Shown here piece by piece: positions 12,501 through 21,359 of a stretch of DNA of 64,000 nt. The notes beneath the pieces were generated by a model. That model made no database searches. It was not told the origin of the DNA and was given only the letters and a program-made list of their open reading frames with translations. The position numbers were made by a program, and so were the translations under genes. Position 1 is the stretch's first letter. Each line of letters opens with the position of its first letter. Source of the DNA: Saturnia japonica (lineage: Eukaryota; Arthropoda; Insecta; Lepidoptera; Saturniidae); contig CM065331.1 of the NCBI GenBank assembly GCA_033032175.1, forward strand, positions 8,866,370 to 8,930,369. Direction: 5' to 3'.

Positions 12501-15500
12501 ACGTTTGGTTTCAAATAATAAAAAAAACGATTGCTAAAATATTAGTGCATTGAAAATTATTTAAATAGCTTTCAATATATTTACACAGTGGATTAGACGA
12601 AAAACAATGAGCTAACATTAAAGAAGCTGTAAGAATCGCAAATCTAACTATTGTTTTAGAAAAATCATTGTTAAAAATAATTAGTCATGAACTGACGATT
12701 TCGAAAAAAAATGTACCGTAATTTTATGATTACATATAATATAGCACGTGTACAATTATCTTTACAAATTATTTAATCAACGCTATAAATTATTTCTAAA
12801 AGGTGTTTTTGTGGTAACATCATATCTCCCTTAATTCATCATCAAAATTAAAGAATTAAACATTATTTTAAAGCTTAAATTGATGAAAACTGTTTAAAAT
12901 AAATGTTTTTTGTTTAATAAATTTTTAGTTTTATTACATATCAAAATTCTAGTCGTACCATCTAGCGTCAAAAGTGTAATACACCATTTGTTCTTGTAAT
13001 ATTATCTTTGTTTTTCAATAAAAATTCACTTTTACTTTTCACTGTGTACGCTTTGTTTCATTAAAAAAATATTAAAACTATTTTACATATTATTTTGCTG
13101 GCAATTGTAATTAAAATATAATCAACTAACATGTAGGAGGCGCCATCTATTAACAATATGTTAATAAACTAAAATGATAACTGTTAGATTGTTTACATTA
13201 CTTACGTGTGAAATATTATTATCTTTAAATTTATACGTGAAGCAAAAGCTTTCGGTACCTTTTAAGCATATTGTGTGCACGGAAAACTGTGAGATTTGGC
13301 ATGGTTAAAGTTTATATGGAGAAGAAGTGCAGAAAGCTAAAATTTATCTATAATATCTATTACTAATATATTAAATGAATACTGCGAATCTTAACCCGAC
13401 CAGTGCCATTGAACTTAGACCCCCAAAATATTGACATTGTCACTCAATGAAAAGTGACAGCAAGTGATATAATATTCATTGTTTAGGTTCATAATGCAAA
13501 TGTCAAACAGAAAATAGTCTATGATTAAAAAGTCACTGGTCGAATTTCAAACTTCGGGCGACCGATAATAGGTACTCTTTAATGCAAAAAAAGTACAAAT
13601 GGAGGACATAATGCTAAAAAGCATTCTCTACCAGTCTTCCAGGGGAGCAAGAGAAAGGTATTTAAGCAAGGTATATATAATTGTTAATTAATAAAAAAAT
13701 AAAGAAAAATCTAGGCTAATGTCCAGCTGCAATTTCAACTGCACAGGTTACATAAGTACCTATATTGAAATGTTTTTCAACTTCTAAAGTAGTTATGCCA
13801 ACAAAAGTCCACCAACCTCATCTTCCTAAGCACGCAGTTAGCAGCCGCCTGGTGCCAGTTCAATCTTCCATCGTAAATATGGTAAAGACCAGTTCTACAT
13901 CTTACTGTCTTCAGCTCGCTTACTCTCACTTCAGAATGTGCTGCTGTATTGGTAAAATATGATAAAATCATTTCATTATTATATAATATTATTTTAAAGA
14001 CAAAAATGCTTATTGTGGGTCTTCCTTTGAAGATGGACATATGCACTCGGTGACTTTTGTATAGGGCTTTTTAAAATCTACAATTATGTACTAAAGTAAT
14101 TTAATATATCTCTTATGGTTTACTCAACGTAAAGCCATTTAAGCGCCCCGAAATAGTCGTTTTTCCGTATTAATTATTACTTACACAGAACCCTAATTCT
14201 TTTTCTAAAGTACAAGAAACCAACTCCTAATAACATCAGTCATCTATCAGTGAAAGTTCCGTCAAAATCGGTCTAGCCTTTTCGAAGATCACACGGAATA
14301 AATAGACAGACAAAGAGACAAAAATTTTGAATATGGTTCTTTTTTTGTTATATTTAGTGCTGTATATATTTTCATAAGCGTTTAGTAAAAAGCTGTTATT
14401 TTGACATTACAGACAGACACTTCAATTTTATTAATTGTAAAAGTATTTTTTTTTTAAATACAAAAAGCCATGGCTGGATTACGTCAGTGTCAAGTTTCTT
14501 CCTCTTCAAGCTTCCTGTCACGTACGCTAGGGTTGTAAAATCGGTTACCCACCACGATTTTCCTCCAGGTCTTCACTCAGGGATTGAGGGCTGACCATAG
14601 GCGACGGTAACCAATTACCATCAAGTAAGCCGTCTGCCTGATTGCTCCATAAAAAAAGAAGAAAAAAATCCACTTAAACTTACCTCTCTCACAAACAAAG
14701 GGTCTTTCCACATTGCAAGGTAGATCTACAAACACGGGTTTATCGTGTTGGATTCTTTCTATGGCCACGCAGTCTGCTCCCTCTTCAGGCACCGGGACGT
14801 GTGTCCTATTTAACCACTGGAAAATAGAGATTCTTTGACAAAAATACCCATTAGAAATCAGCGTTGATTAAGCCAAATATTTTACGGTAAAATTTAAATT
14901 TTCAAGACAGTTTTTTAAGTTGTACTTTCTTTGGTGCCATATTTAGTAGAGGGTAAAACTATGATATTTTATATGTAGATACGGCATTGACGCTCTTTAC
15001 ATACAATCGTGAATGGTGGGCAATTGTCTTCAGTTCACTTTCGACTTGATACCGGAGTGAATGAGATGAAACTTTTATCCTTCTTTGACAACAGAGTTTC
15101 CGCCTTACGCTTTGATTTCCTATCTCTTTTGTTTCAACATGCTGATAACAATTTTTTTACCGTGTTCAAATTGCTTTTAGTGAGAGTGTAACGCGTCTAT
15201 TTATAAAACGTTATTGGGGTAAAATTGAGAGTTGCGAGCGTGTGACGTAAGTGCGACATGATGAATATAGTTAGTTTTTTAATTTAAAAAAAAAGTAGTT
15301 TTTCCTTTTTTCATTTTATGCCTTGTAAGTCTCTATAATCCTATAGGCATCTCTTACTCCATACACTATACGTTTGAATTCAGGATATTTGTAAGCTTAC
15401 CGCCGGAAAATGTCTACCGATGTTACCATCTTTGTCACTCTTAAGTACGTCCATAGCAGTCCTTCTCAGTTCCACTCCATGACTCCACCTGTAACCGGCT

Positions 15501-18500
15501 GGATCGTCAGCTGAGACCCGTCTGGCGCCGATCCATACTGATTCTACAGCTAAAATTACATACAAAAAAAATTGGTTGCCTGTAAAGTCGGTATACGGGC
15601 GAAAGTTTTACGTGACAACGACTTTATGTCTGTCTCTCTCGCTCTTAGGCGGGCTAACCATGCCCGAGTGGAAGGGACGCGTGCCTCTCACTCGCTCTCA
15701 TTGTGAGCGCATAACGTGAGCGGAGCGTAACGCAGTTTCTTGAAGTGTCACCCGGCAAACCAATTTATAAGACGTTGTCACGTCAAAAATTGGTTGCCTG
15801 TAAAGTCGGTATACGGGCGAAAGTTTTACGTGACAACGACTTTATGTCTGTCTCTCTCGCTCTTAGGCGGGTTAACCATGCCCGAGTGGAAGGGACGCGT
15901 GCCTCTCACTCGCTCTCATTGTGAGCGCATAACGTGAGCGGAGCGTAACGCAGTTTCTTGAAGTGTCACCCGGCAAACCAATTTATAAGACGTTGTCACG
16001 TCAATAATATAAATCTCCAGAGATTGTTTATTAATTTGTTTGAACGCGCTAATCTCTGGAAATACCAGTTATATATGATAAACCCTGTTATGACCTCCAT
16101 ACAGGGTTCAGGGATAAACTTGTAGGCTCAGTGGTAGCCTTGACCATCCAAACCCTCGATGGAGTTGAATGACAAAACAATAGCCAGCGTTTCGCAGGGC
16201 TGGGAAATTTATAACAATTTGTACTACAAATTATTACAAGTTCATTCACCACTCTCGACGCTGGTACTGACGAGAGAAGCTACACACTGGTAAGTAATAG
16301 TCAAAAGTATAGGAAGGAAATATCGGGTCATCAGTCGATCAGGTTATCTCATCACATCAATTCTTCTTGTGGCGAGATTACAAGTTTATACAATATCAAA
16401 ATACAACAAATGACCGAAATAAGGGGATCTCTCGTCCCGTGGCCCGAACACACGCGTATTTAATCAACTGATAATAATGAACAATGTAATGGATAAATTA
16501 TATCGTGAGCCGGTCAATAAAACGCATAACCACTCTCAAAACAAACAATAACGGCGCGGCGAGTGACACAAGTAACAGACGTTAAGCGCGAAAGTTACTT
16601 AAAGGGAAAAAACTATAGACAACTTGCGTTGCCTAGAGCCCGTTTCCGAATAAATTCTTGTTGCATTTTTTAGCCTATTTATTGAGAAAGGTTATAGGTT
16701 ATGCAATATGTATTAAAAACCCCGTCGAATCCGAAAAGGGTATATAGGTTCCCCAATGACATTACCGAATAAAAATATCAAAATTTTATTTATTATGAAA
16801 ATAAAAATGTTATTGCGATTTAAAATTAACATATTTAGTTACCCTAAAATTTAGCAAATTTTTAAAACGTGATAGCACCGTCGCCAGTCCTGTGTGCGGC
16901 GCAGTGGTACGTTTGTTCGTACGGTGGTAACCTGCGCCGCGCCGCCTGTATTGCCATATAAGTTTCCTCCATTTAACTAATTTTATTTACATTTTATTAG
17001 GGGTAATTTTTTTACTTATAATCTGAGATAGATAACATAAAAGAATATAATCTCGATACCTACCTAATAACACCTTCACGGATCCGACAGGGGTTTTTAA
17101 TACACACTATTTAACTTAACTTAACTATAAGAAGCGGAGCAGTAAAAATCAACATCAAGCAACCTGGAAAGCTATAGGCTGTTTTAGAACGTAACGGGTG
17201 TCAAGTAACATCTACAGAAAAGAACACGCCCAAGCCGACCTCGCCTGCAAGTGGTGCACCCTGTTGAGAAACGGACGAGGAAATGGCGACCACCATACAT
17301 GTGGTCAGAAGTTCGTCATAGGGACTCGCTTTTGCGTGTCGCGTTTCGGGATCAGACCTGTACATATACAGTTAAATGTACGCAGGCTGGCATGACAGCG
17401 GCAGCCGTCGACGGATAACGTTCTTTCGGTGGTCGCCGTTATGTTAGGATTGTACTATGCTTACCATCAGGGACAATACTATTCAAACTGCAAAAAAAAG
17501 TACGGTAAGTGAAAACAACAATTGGCTACACGGGTGAGAATTGCATGAATAAATTTAACACGGTTGAAACTAGAGATGAAACGGATACCGGATAGTAATT
17601 CAGTATCAGGTCGGATTCCGGATAGTATAATTCAAAAAATGCTCTTTATTTTACACAAGACAAATCATACCACAATAGGTTATGGACACCGTTTAATTTT
17701 ATAATCGCACGTCAAAAATGTTTGTTTTATTAATTAGCTTTACTTACGATTTCATTCACCGCGCTAATATTCAAATCAAACTGATCACGTCATGTATAGC
17801 GATAAAGGGCCGAATATCCGGTAGCCGAGTATCCGGCCAAACCACTATCCGTTTTATATCTAGTAGAAACCATAGGCTACAGTATATAGTTGATAATATA
17901 AAAAAAATATTACAGAATTGAGATTCAGATAAGGCTTCAGCTAGAAATTCCGCTTTTTCTCTCGTGTCCAAGACGGCCAGAGATCCGTTGTGATAACCCC
18001 TGTAAAAGTGAATTCTTCGTCATCAATATAGAAGGTGCAATAAGATACAGTGGCAACAGTACACCTAAAACATAATGAAAGAAAGGAGTTTCTGTAGAAA
18101 TTTGACAAAATTAAAAGTTTTGTTGCTGTCTAGGCAATGTAAGTAGACTTTGGTTACGTATGGATCCTCGAAACAACACTAACAAATATAGAAACATGTT
18201 TCGTTGTTTCTCTTCCTTTATTTGATGTTTATTTAATTATCCTTATGTATTTATTCCAAGGGAAATAAAGAGATACAACTAACTAAGATGTATCTTACTT
18301 ATGTATATATCTAAGATTACAAATTAAAAAGCCTCAAACACAAACCAAAATCAGCATAAAATTTAGCAATACTCAATACGAGTTGCTAGTATCAATCTAT
18401 ACTATATATAATTACACTAGCTGTACCCCATGGTTTCACCCGTGTTAATTTTATCCGACAATCACCGCGCCGCTAACGCATCCATGTAGTCTTCATAATT

Positions 18501-21297
18501 GTTCTTCCCGCAAGTACAAATTATTTTAATTTTTCATTATATTCTGAACTATTTGTCCAAATAGCATACTCTAAAGAGCAAAATTTACCTTCACAAAATT
18601 GTCTTTATGATAAAGTAACTTTTGTTTGTAAGGATTAATATGTCATGTGTAAAAATAATGCTTATAAATCTCTTTTTAATTTTCAACAAATCTTTTTCAC
18701 TAAATACCTTATTGTGGCTTATGCATAAGAGATAGGCATATGCTATCGTTGACATACTAAGGACCAATATTATTCTAGAACATTGTACTTCCGTATCATT
18801 AACGATTACGGCAGCACACGCGGATAAAGCAGTCCGGGAGGGCCTCGACTTCCGACTTACGTAACAAAAATCAATATCTAAGGGTATCTGAGAGTTGTAG
18901 CATAATCTTAAATAGCCTACACCTACGTATAGTCTGGAGAGTGTGGCCATCATATACAAAAATAATTTTTGGAATCCGACTTGTACTACCAGAGATTAGC
19001 GTTTTAAAACAAACAAACAAAAAAAAACTTTTCCGCTTTATTACATTAGTGTAGGATTAGTCAACGTTGTATTATTAATATATTATTATTTCTTTATAAA
19101 ATGAAGTATATAATATATATACAAACACATAAACACGCGTTCAGTATAAGATGTGCGAATATATTACTCGGAGACTACAACATAAGTACTTTTTGTTAAC
19201 ACTCGATTTTGCTCCCCATTTAATTTATGTACCGTGGAAAGATTAGAAGCATTCGAAACGTGGTGCTGGAGAAGAACGGAGATAATTAGTTGGATGAAAA
19301 AACGAATGATGAGGTATTAAAAATATCTGGGGAAATTTAGTGGGGCATTTGATTTGACACGACGATCAATAAAAGACGATAATAGAAGTATAAATTGAAG
19401 GAAGAGAGAGGAAGATCAATAAGGACAGACATTCAGCAAGTGAAGGAGAAAATAGGCGTCTTGTCGTATCACGATGTCAAGAGGAAGGCAGAGTGTAGAG
19501 AGAGCTGGAGATTACTTTACCGACAAGAGTACCAGCGCTCTTAAATTTTTTGATGAGCAAAAAATATAGAGGTAGCTTCTTAAAGAGGAATCTTCAATAA
19601 TAAAAAAAAACAATACATACCGGCAAAGAATTTTAGAATTCTCCCAATTCACAGGTAAATTCTGTATCAGATACTCTCTTTCGTTTAATATGTATGATTC
19701 CCATTTGTCTGATGATGCCTGTGGCACTGGAAATTAAAAGAAACGTTAAATTTTGCAGTTATATTAAACTAGTGCTTTGCCCGCGGCTTCGCTCACGTTA
19801 TAGTTGAGTTGTGTCCCATCTTTTTTACTTCCTAACCGAATTCCTAAATACCAATTTTCATAGGCGTATCGTAAAAAATGACGGATTTTCATTCAAACTT
19901 TCATCCCCCTTTCATTATCTAAGGGTGGAATTTCCAAAAGTCCTTCCATAATGTTCACTGACATTGTAAAAGGAACCCGCATACAAATTTACACAGTTCT
20001 AAATTAAAAAAAAAATCGTATCGTATATACTTTCATATGCAATTAGTAAAAAGCTGTTGATAAGATATTAGAAACACACACTTCAATTTTATTAATTGTA
20101 TAGATCATTCGCCATGCAATCTATCCATACCTTATTCGATCTTCCTTCACTCCCATATTCATCCACCTTCATACTTAGCATTCTTCTAGGTATATACTTT
20201 CATCCCCCCTCATACATGCTCATACCACGCTAGCCTATATCCCCTCAACATTTCTATTACTAACGCTATTTTAAGACTTCCTATGATAAACTTATCCCTG
20301 ATCTTATCCATTCTAGTGATTCACATCTCTGCCACGTGTAATCTTCTTTCATCTAGTTCTTTCGTTACCCAGAACTCAGATCTATAGATCAAGACAGGTC
20401 TTATAATGGTTTTATACACTTTTCCCTTAAACTTCAGGGGCAAACGAAGATCACATGCTATCGGATCACAAAGCAGAAGTTTTTTTTATTGTTTGATTAT
20501 TTGTTTGTTTGTTTAAACACGCTGATCTCTGGAACTACCAGCCGGATTCGGAAATATATTTTTTTGTTATGATAGCCAGAATCTCGAGGAATAGTATAGG
20601 CTACTGTTGCCAGCTACTCTTATAGATTTTTGTTACGCAAGTCGAAAGTCGAAGCCCTCGCGAACTGCTTTATCCGCGTGCGCTGGCTTAGTTGTTAATA
20701 ATACGTAAATACAATGTTCTACAAAAATATTGGCCATTAGTATGTTTCAAAAAAAGTTAGCGATAGTATATATCTATCTCTTACACATAAGCCACAATAA
20801 AGTATTTTGCATAATTTTTTTTGGTGCAGATTAAAAATTAATTTATAAGCATTATTTTAAGCATGGCATATTAATCCTTACGAACAAAAGTTACTTCATC
20901 ATAAAGACAATTTCATGAAGTTAAACTTCGTCTTTTACAGCATGTTATTTGAATGCATAGTTTCAGAGATAATGCAAAATTAAAATAATTCAACATTCGG
21001 CTCGTATAAATCCATAAATCACTGATTTCTTCTAAATTTTATGCGGGAAAAACCGCGGGACACAACTAGGATATAAAATCCAAAAATAGTTTTCCAATTC
21101 TGACGGGTAGTTCCAGAGATTAGCACAGTCAAACAAACAAACACACAAGCTCCTAAACTTCATAGTATTAATAGTATAGATAGAAATTTTTGTAATAATA
21201 TAAACAATTTTAATATACCTCTATATTGTTCATGATAGCTACCCACACATAAAACAAACGTTAAAGAATAGAAACTAAATTTTAACAAAAAATTCAT
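446..21297 (-). CDS. Secreted multi-CTLD (C-type lectin-like) protein gene, 3' end outside window
   Basis: Gene rebuilt from eleven exons, read from high to low coordinates: signal peptide, then three CTLD modules. Each module keeps lectin-fold hallmarks: an N-W or Y-W pair seven residues before the first core Cys, a W-[IV]-G/S strand, and a final C-x(8,9)-C pair. Intron phases agree at every located junction except the gap inside CTLD2. All module boundaries are phase 1, so modules can be added or lost without a frameshift. I see no EPN or QPD calcium/sugar motif and no clean WND, so classical Ca-dependent sugar binding is doubtful. Multi-CTLD proteins in insects are linked to immune recognition or cell adhesion; which applies here is unknown. 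The last visible exon ends in a donor at 445-441, so more exons lie beyond position 1. Confidence 0.85.
800..1300 (-). mobile_element. Lep1-like Helitron, 3'-truncated
   Basis: Minus-strand family copy, from CTTTACTAAATTAGTATAGG (5' end, right) to the TTGTTCTTCCCGCAAGTAC block (left). The CTAG end is missing. Confidence 0.7.
1398..1543 (-). CDS. Multi-CTLD gene, CTLD3 second exon
   Basis: 146 bases, acceptor ATATTCCAG, phase 1 in, phase 0 out at GTGAGT. It encodes ITHIWVSGRLNMTKDVATDS and then Y-A-W-Y-N-P-S-N-G. The W-V-S strand replaces W-V-G. Phase agrees with both neighbours. Confidence 0.75.
2831..3022 (-). CDS. Multi-CTLD gene, CTLD3 first exon
   Basis: 192 bases, acceptor CATTTTCAG, phase 1 in and phase 1 out. 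It encodes L-L-Y-W-Q-H-A-Y-E-N-C followed by NGSLATLDNNDVLVQLL. Here the segment that CTLD1 splits over two exons is in one exon, so this module lost, or never had, that intron. Confidence 0.8.
3151..4172 (-). mobile_element. Lep1-like Helitron split by an unknown insert
   Basis: 3' end CACTAGC-like GGGGCACAGCTAG reads on the minus strand at 3151-3170; the 5' end with TAATAGTATAGA lies near 4170. The body is interrupted between about 3551 and 3909 by unrelated sequence. Confidence 0.75.
3551..3909. other. Unclassified insert inside a Helitron
   Basis: About 360 bases richer in GC than the Helitron, flanked by ATTGTATAC at 3542-3550 and 3901-3909. The repeated nine bases look like a target duplication, but the Helitron sequence does not resume cleanly on the right. 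No coding frame or terminal repeat. Confidence 0.45.
4518..4633 (-). CDS. Multi-CTLD gene, CTLD2 last exon
   Basis: 116 bases, phase 2 in and phase 1 out at GTATCC. It encodes S-G-C-L-Q-L, then M-E-A-R-C-E-R-K-M-Q-F-I-C-Y, the closing cysteines of a CTLD. An alternative acceptor at 4657 was set aside because it does not match the phase of the preceding exon. Confidence 0.75.
4696..4942 (+). mobile_element. SINE family 1, 5'-truncated
   Basis: Starts at GACTGCTATGATCGAGG, keeps the B box and body, and ends near GGCGTGATGGTATGTTATG. The A box is missing. It abuts a leftover Helitron end (CTAGCTGTACCCCACG) at 4682-4697. Confidence 0.8.
5282..5408 (-). CDS. Multi-CTLD gene, CTLD2 W-V-G exon
   Basis: 127 bases, acceptor AATTCGCAG, phase 1 in, phase 2 out at GTAAGA. 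It encodes IENAWVGAIGSLGKWNWIDT, which has both the W-V-G and W-N-W-I-D-T-G strands of a CTLD. A triple-LTR retroelement lies only about 150 bases upstream in the intron. Confidence 0.8.
5559..5830 (+). repeat. TRIM LTR 1 (extended)
   Basis: Starts TGTAGCGACATC and ends CTCCGCTAAA. It is 272 bases, 61 longer than the other two LTRs, because its first part holds extra degenerate copies of the AGCGACA motif. Confidence 0.8.
6308..6518 (+). repeat. TRIM LTR 2
   Basis: 211 bases, TGTAGCGACATC to CTCCGCTAAA, followed by the primer-binding-like site at 6520. Nearly identical to the shared part of LTR 1. Confidence 0.85.
6996..7206 (+). repeat. TRIM LTR 3
   Basis: 211 bases, same termini, but with several base differences from LTRs 1 and 2 (for example ATATATAC for ATATGTAC, and CAGTCAGGG for CAGTTGGGG). 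It is the outer right LTR and abuts the TTTAC target duplication. Confidence 0.85.
7925..8110 (+). repeat. Interspersed repeat D
   Basis: TTGACGGTATTGTCCCTGAT, ACGGTGACCACCGAGAGATC and GCGGTCACATAAATATCTCT define a repeat also seen at 2575-2775, 11310-11495, 55598-55795 and 56320-56580, and reversed near 17390-17495 and 51420-51495. Probably the remains of a LINE or similar element; unclassified. Confidence 0.6.
8371..8420 (+). pseudogene. 5S rRNA partial relic, copy 1
   Basis: ACCACG then TTCTCGTCCGATCAACGAAG matches the 5' half of 5S rRNA, but the middle block is missing and it runs straight into ATGGGTGATCG. It lies about 130 bases before the intact 5S gene, as if an older 5S unit had decayed beside it. 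Confidence 0.75.
8502..8620 (+). rRNA. 5S ribosomal RNA, copy 1
   Basis: 119 bases with the full 5S layout: terminal stem GCCAACG / CGTTGGC, the TCTCGTCCGATCACCGAAGT block, AAGCAACGTCGGGCG, and the internal promoter region GTACTTGGATGGGTGACCGC followed by CTGGGAACACCGCGTG. A T run (TTTTT) follows directly as a Pol III stop. Looks intact and identical to copy 2. It lies on the plus strand inside an intron of the minus-strand multi-CTLD gene, not in a regular 5S array. Confidence 0.93.
8829..9797 (-). pseudogene. Decayed mariner/IS630-like transposase
   Basis: Minus-strand fragments in several frames. The N-terminal helix-turn-helix (MCLGEARGNASRALRIYRER, from 9797) is of the DUF4817 kind. An I-W-T-D-E segment marks the first catalytic Asp and W-F-Q-H-D-G-A-P-P-H (9045-9290 frame) the second; a last-Asp region follows with frameshifts. 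Stops and shifts make it inactive. I could not define its terminal repeats. Confidence 0.8.
11756..11805 (+). pseudogene. 5S rRNA partial relic, copy 2
   Basis: Same truncated 5S relic as at 8371, in the second duplicated segment and at the same spacing from the intact gene. Confidence 0.75.
11887..12005 (+). rRNA. 5S ribosomal RNA, copy 2
   Basis: 119 bases, apparently identical to the copy 3,385 bases upstream, including stem, internal control region and trailing T run. It sits in the second copy of the duplicated segment, again inside the multi-CTLD gene intron and antisense to it. Confidence 0.93.
13226..13566 (+). repeat. Interspersed repeat B (about 340 bp)
   Basis: Marked by GTGAAGCAAAAGCTTTCGGT, TTTATATGGAGAAGAAGTGC, CCAAAATATTGACATTGTCA and CAAACAGAAAATAGTCTATG. 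Other copies: 27830-28013 (minus), 41455-41790 (plus), 43605-43757 (minus), 44288-44420 (plus), 52978-53150 (plus). Ends not resolved; class unknown. Confidence 0.75.
13817..13943 (-). CDS. Multi-CTLD gene, CTLD2 first exon (3' limit uncertain)
   Basis: Acceptor CCAATACAG with phase 1 entry matching the previous exon. It encodes GLYHIYDGRLNWHQAAANC, the N-terminal strand and first Cys of a CTLD. The frame stays open about 14 residues past the proposed GTTGGT donor, then meets a stop, so the true exon end is not settled. A further exon is needed to reach the W-V-G exon at 5.4 kb. Confidence 0.65.
13990..14425 (-). repeat. Interspersed repeat of the GCTTATTGTGGGT family
   Basis: AAAATGCTTATTGTGGGTCT, TATATCTCTTATGGTTTACT and GTCAAAATCGGTCTAGCC mark a decayed family also at 19772-20107, 38352-38868, 39370-39828, 44784-45312 and 51811-52008. 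The complete copies begin CTAGCTGTGCCCGCGGCTTCG (split motif) and end ATTGTATAGAT, so they are Helitron- or RTE/SINE-like. Confidence 0.65.
14684..14816 (-). CDS. Multi-CTLD gene, CTLD1 last exon
   Basis: 133 bases, acceptor TTTTCCAG, phase 0 in and phase 1 out at GTAAGT. It starts W-L-N-R-T-H and contains G-A-D-C, L-P-C and R-P-F-V-C-E-R, the last three core cysteines of the domain. Confidence 0.85.
15401..15549 (-). CDS. Multi-CTLD gene, CTLD1 third exon
   Basis: 149 bases, phase 1 in, phase 0 out at GTAAGC. It encodes SVWIGARR, the conserved W-I-G strand, and a Y-R-W segment further on. A repeat dimer starts about 20 bases upstream of the acceptor. Confidence 0.8.
15568..16003 (+). repeat. 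Tandem dimer of a 218-bp MITE-like repeat
   Basis: Two copies in direct tandem (15571-15788 and 15789-16003), each running from ATTGGTTGCCTGTAAAGTCG to CGTTGTCACGTCAA. The ends are roughly inverted (ATTGGTTGCC and GGCAAACCAAT; ACGTGACAACG and CGTTGTCACGT). It lies just upstream of the 15549 splice acceptor of the multi-CTLD gene. Confidence 0.8.
16710..17103. mobile_element. 394-bp inverted-repeat element with GC-rich hairpin core
   Basis: Ends GTATTAAAAACCCC and its inverse match over about 24 bases (right-hand inverse carries one extra T and one change). The middle (about 16897-16950) has GTGCGGCGCAG and CTGCGCCGCGCC that could pair. It interrupts an older repeat. Class unknown; no clear target duplication. 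Confidence 0.6.
17914..17999 (-). CDS. Multi-CTLD gene, CTLD1 second exon
   Basis: Acceptor ACTTTTACAG, 86 bases, phase 2 in and phase 1 out. It encodes GYHNGSLAVLDTREKAEFLA and a few more residues, the typical helix segment that follows the first Cys of a CTLD (G-S-L-A-V-L-D then acidic/alanine helix). Both phases match the neighbouring exons exactly, which is what confirmed this short exon. Confidence 0.8.
18414..19056 (-). mobile_element. Lep1-like Helitron
   Basis: Minus-strand copy with the CTAG end at 18416-18420 and 5' end near ATTAGTGTAGGATT at about 19050. It carries a decayed frame of 122 residues that is not a gene. Confidence 0.75.
19225..19512 (+). pseudogene. LINE ORF2 tail relic
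   Basis: Broken frame with L-E-A-F-E-T-W-C-W-R-R and I-I-S-W-M-K-K, then an R-G-R-S-rich part; the end of a LINE reverse-transcriptase ORF. Lies just beside the first CTLD exon. Confidence 0.65.
19621..19726 (-). CDS. Multi-CTLD gene, CTLD1 first exon
   Basis: Acceptor TTTCCAG, 106 bases, phase 1 in and phase 2 out at a GTATGT donor. It encodes the N-terminal strand of a CTLD, with the segment VNWENSKILC carrying the conserved Trp and first core Cys. Joining to the signal exon restores a Val codon. Confidence 0.75.
20110..20480 (-). pseudogene. LINE (RTE-type) ORF2 tail, minus strand
   Basis: Minus-strand relative of the relic at 47.8 kb: the plus strand shows CTTATCCCTGATCTTATCCATT and CTAGCCTATATCCCCTCAAC, complements of its conserved parts. 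Many stops. Confidence 0.65.
20490..20985 (+). mobile_element. Lep1-like Helitron, partial
   Basis: Plus-strand family sequence from GTTTGTTTGTTTAAACACGC to AATTAAAATAATTC; both ends degraded. It lies between the signal-peptide exon and the first CTLD exon. Confidence 0.7.
21084..21183 (-). mobile_element. Lep1-like Helitron, 5' fragment
   Basis: About 100 bases with GTAGTTCCAGAGATTAGC, CAAACAAACAAAC and AATAGTATAGATAG, just 3' of the signal-peptide exon's donor. Confidence 0.6.
21219..21297 (-). CDS. Multi-CTLD gene, exon 1: signal peptide
   Basis: Encodes 26 residues beginning MNFLLKFSFYSLTFVLCVGS, a typical secretion signal with a hydrophobic core, then ends in phase 1 at a GTATAT donor. 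An in-frame ATG lies upstream at about 21366, but it would put charged residues before the signal and lies upstream of the predicted initiator, so the ATG at 21297 is preferred. Confidence 0.75.
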
Positions 21298-21320
21298 CCT
21301 AACGCGTCTGAAAATTACGC

Positions 21321-21358
21321 GACACTGTGATAAATATAAAACTTCCCACAATTTTATA
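21321..21358 (-). promoter_or_regulatory. Core promoter of the multi-CTLD gene
   Basis: On the minus strand a TATAAAA box (21358-21352) lies about 30 bases before an initiator-like TCACAGT (21330-21324). The start codon at 21297 follows about 30 bases later. Spacing fits a standard insect TATA/Inr promoter with a short leader. This is a prediction from motif spacing only. Confidence 0.5.
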
Positions 21359-21359
21359 A

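Noticed and set aside
13777..13962. 65-residue plus-strand frame
   Set aside because: Antisense shadow of the CTLD2 first exon.
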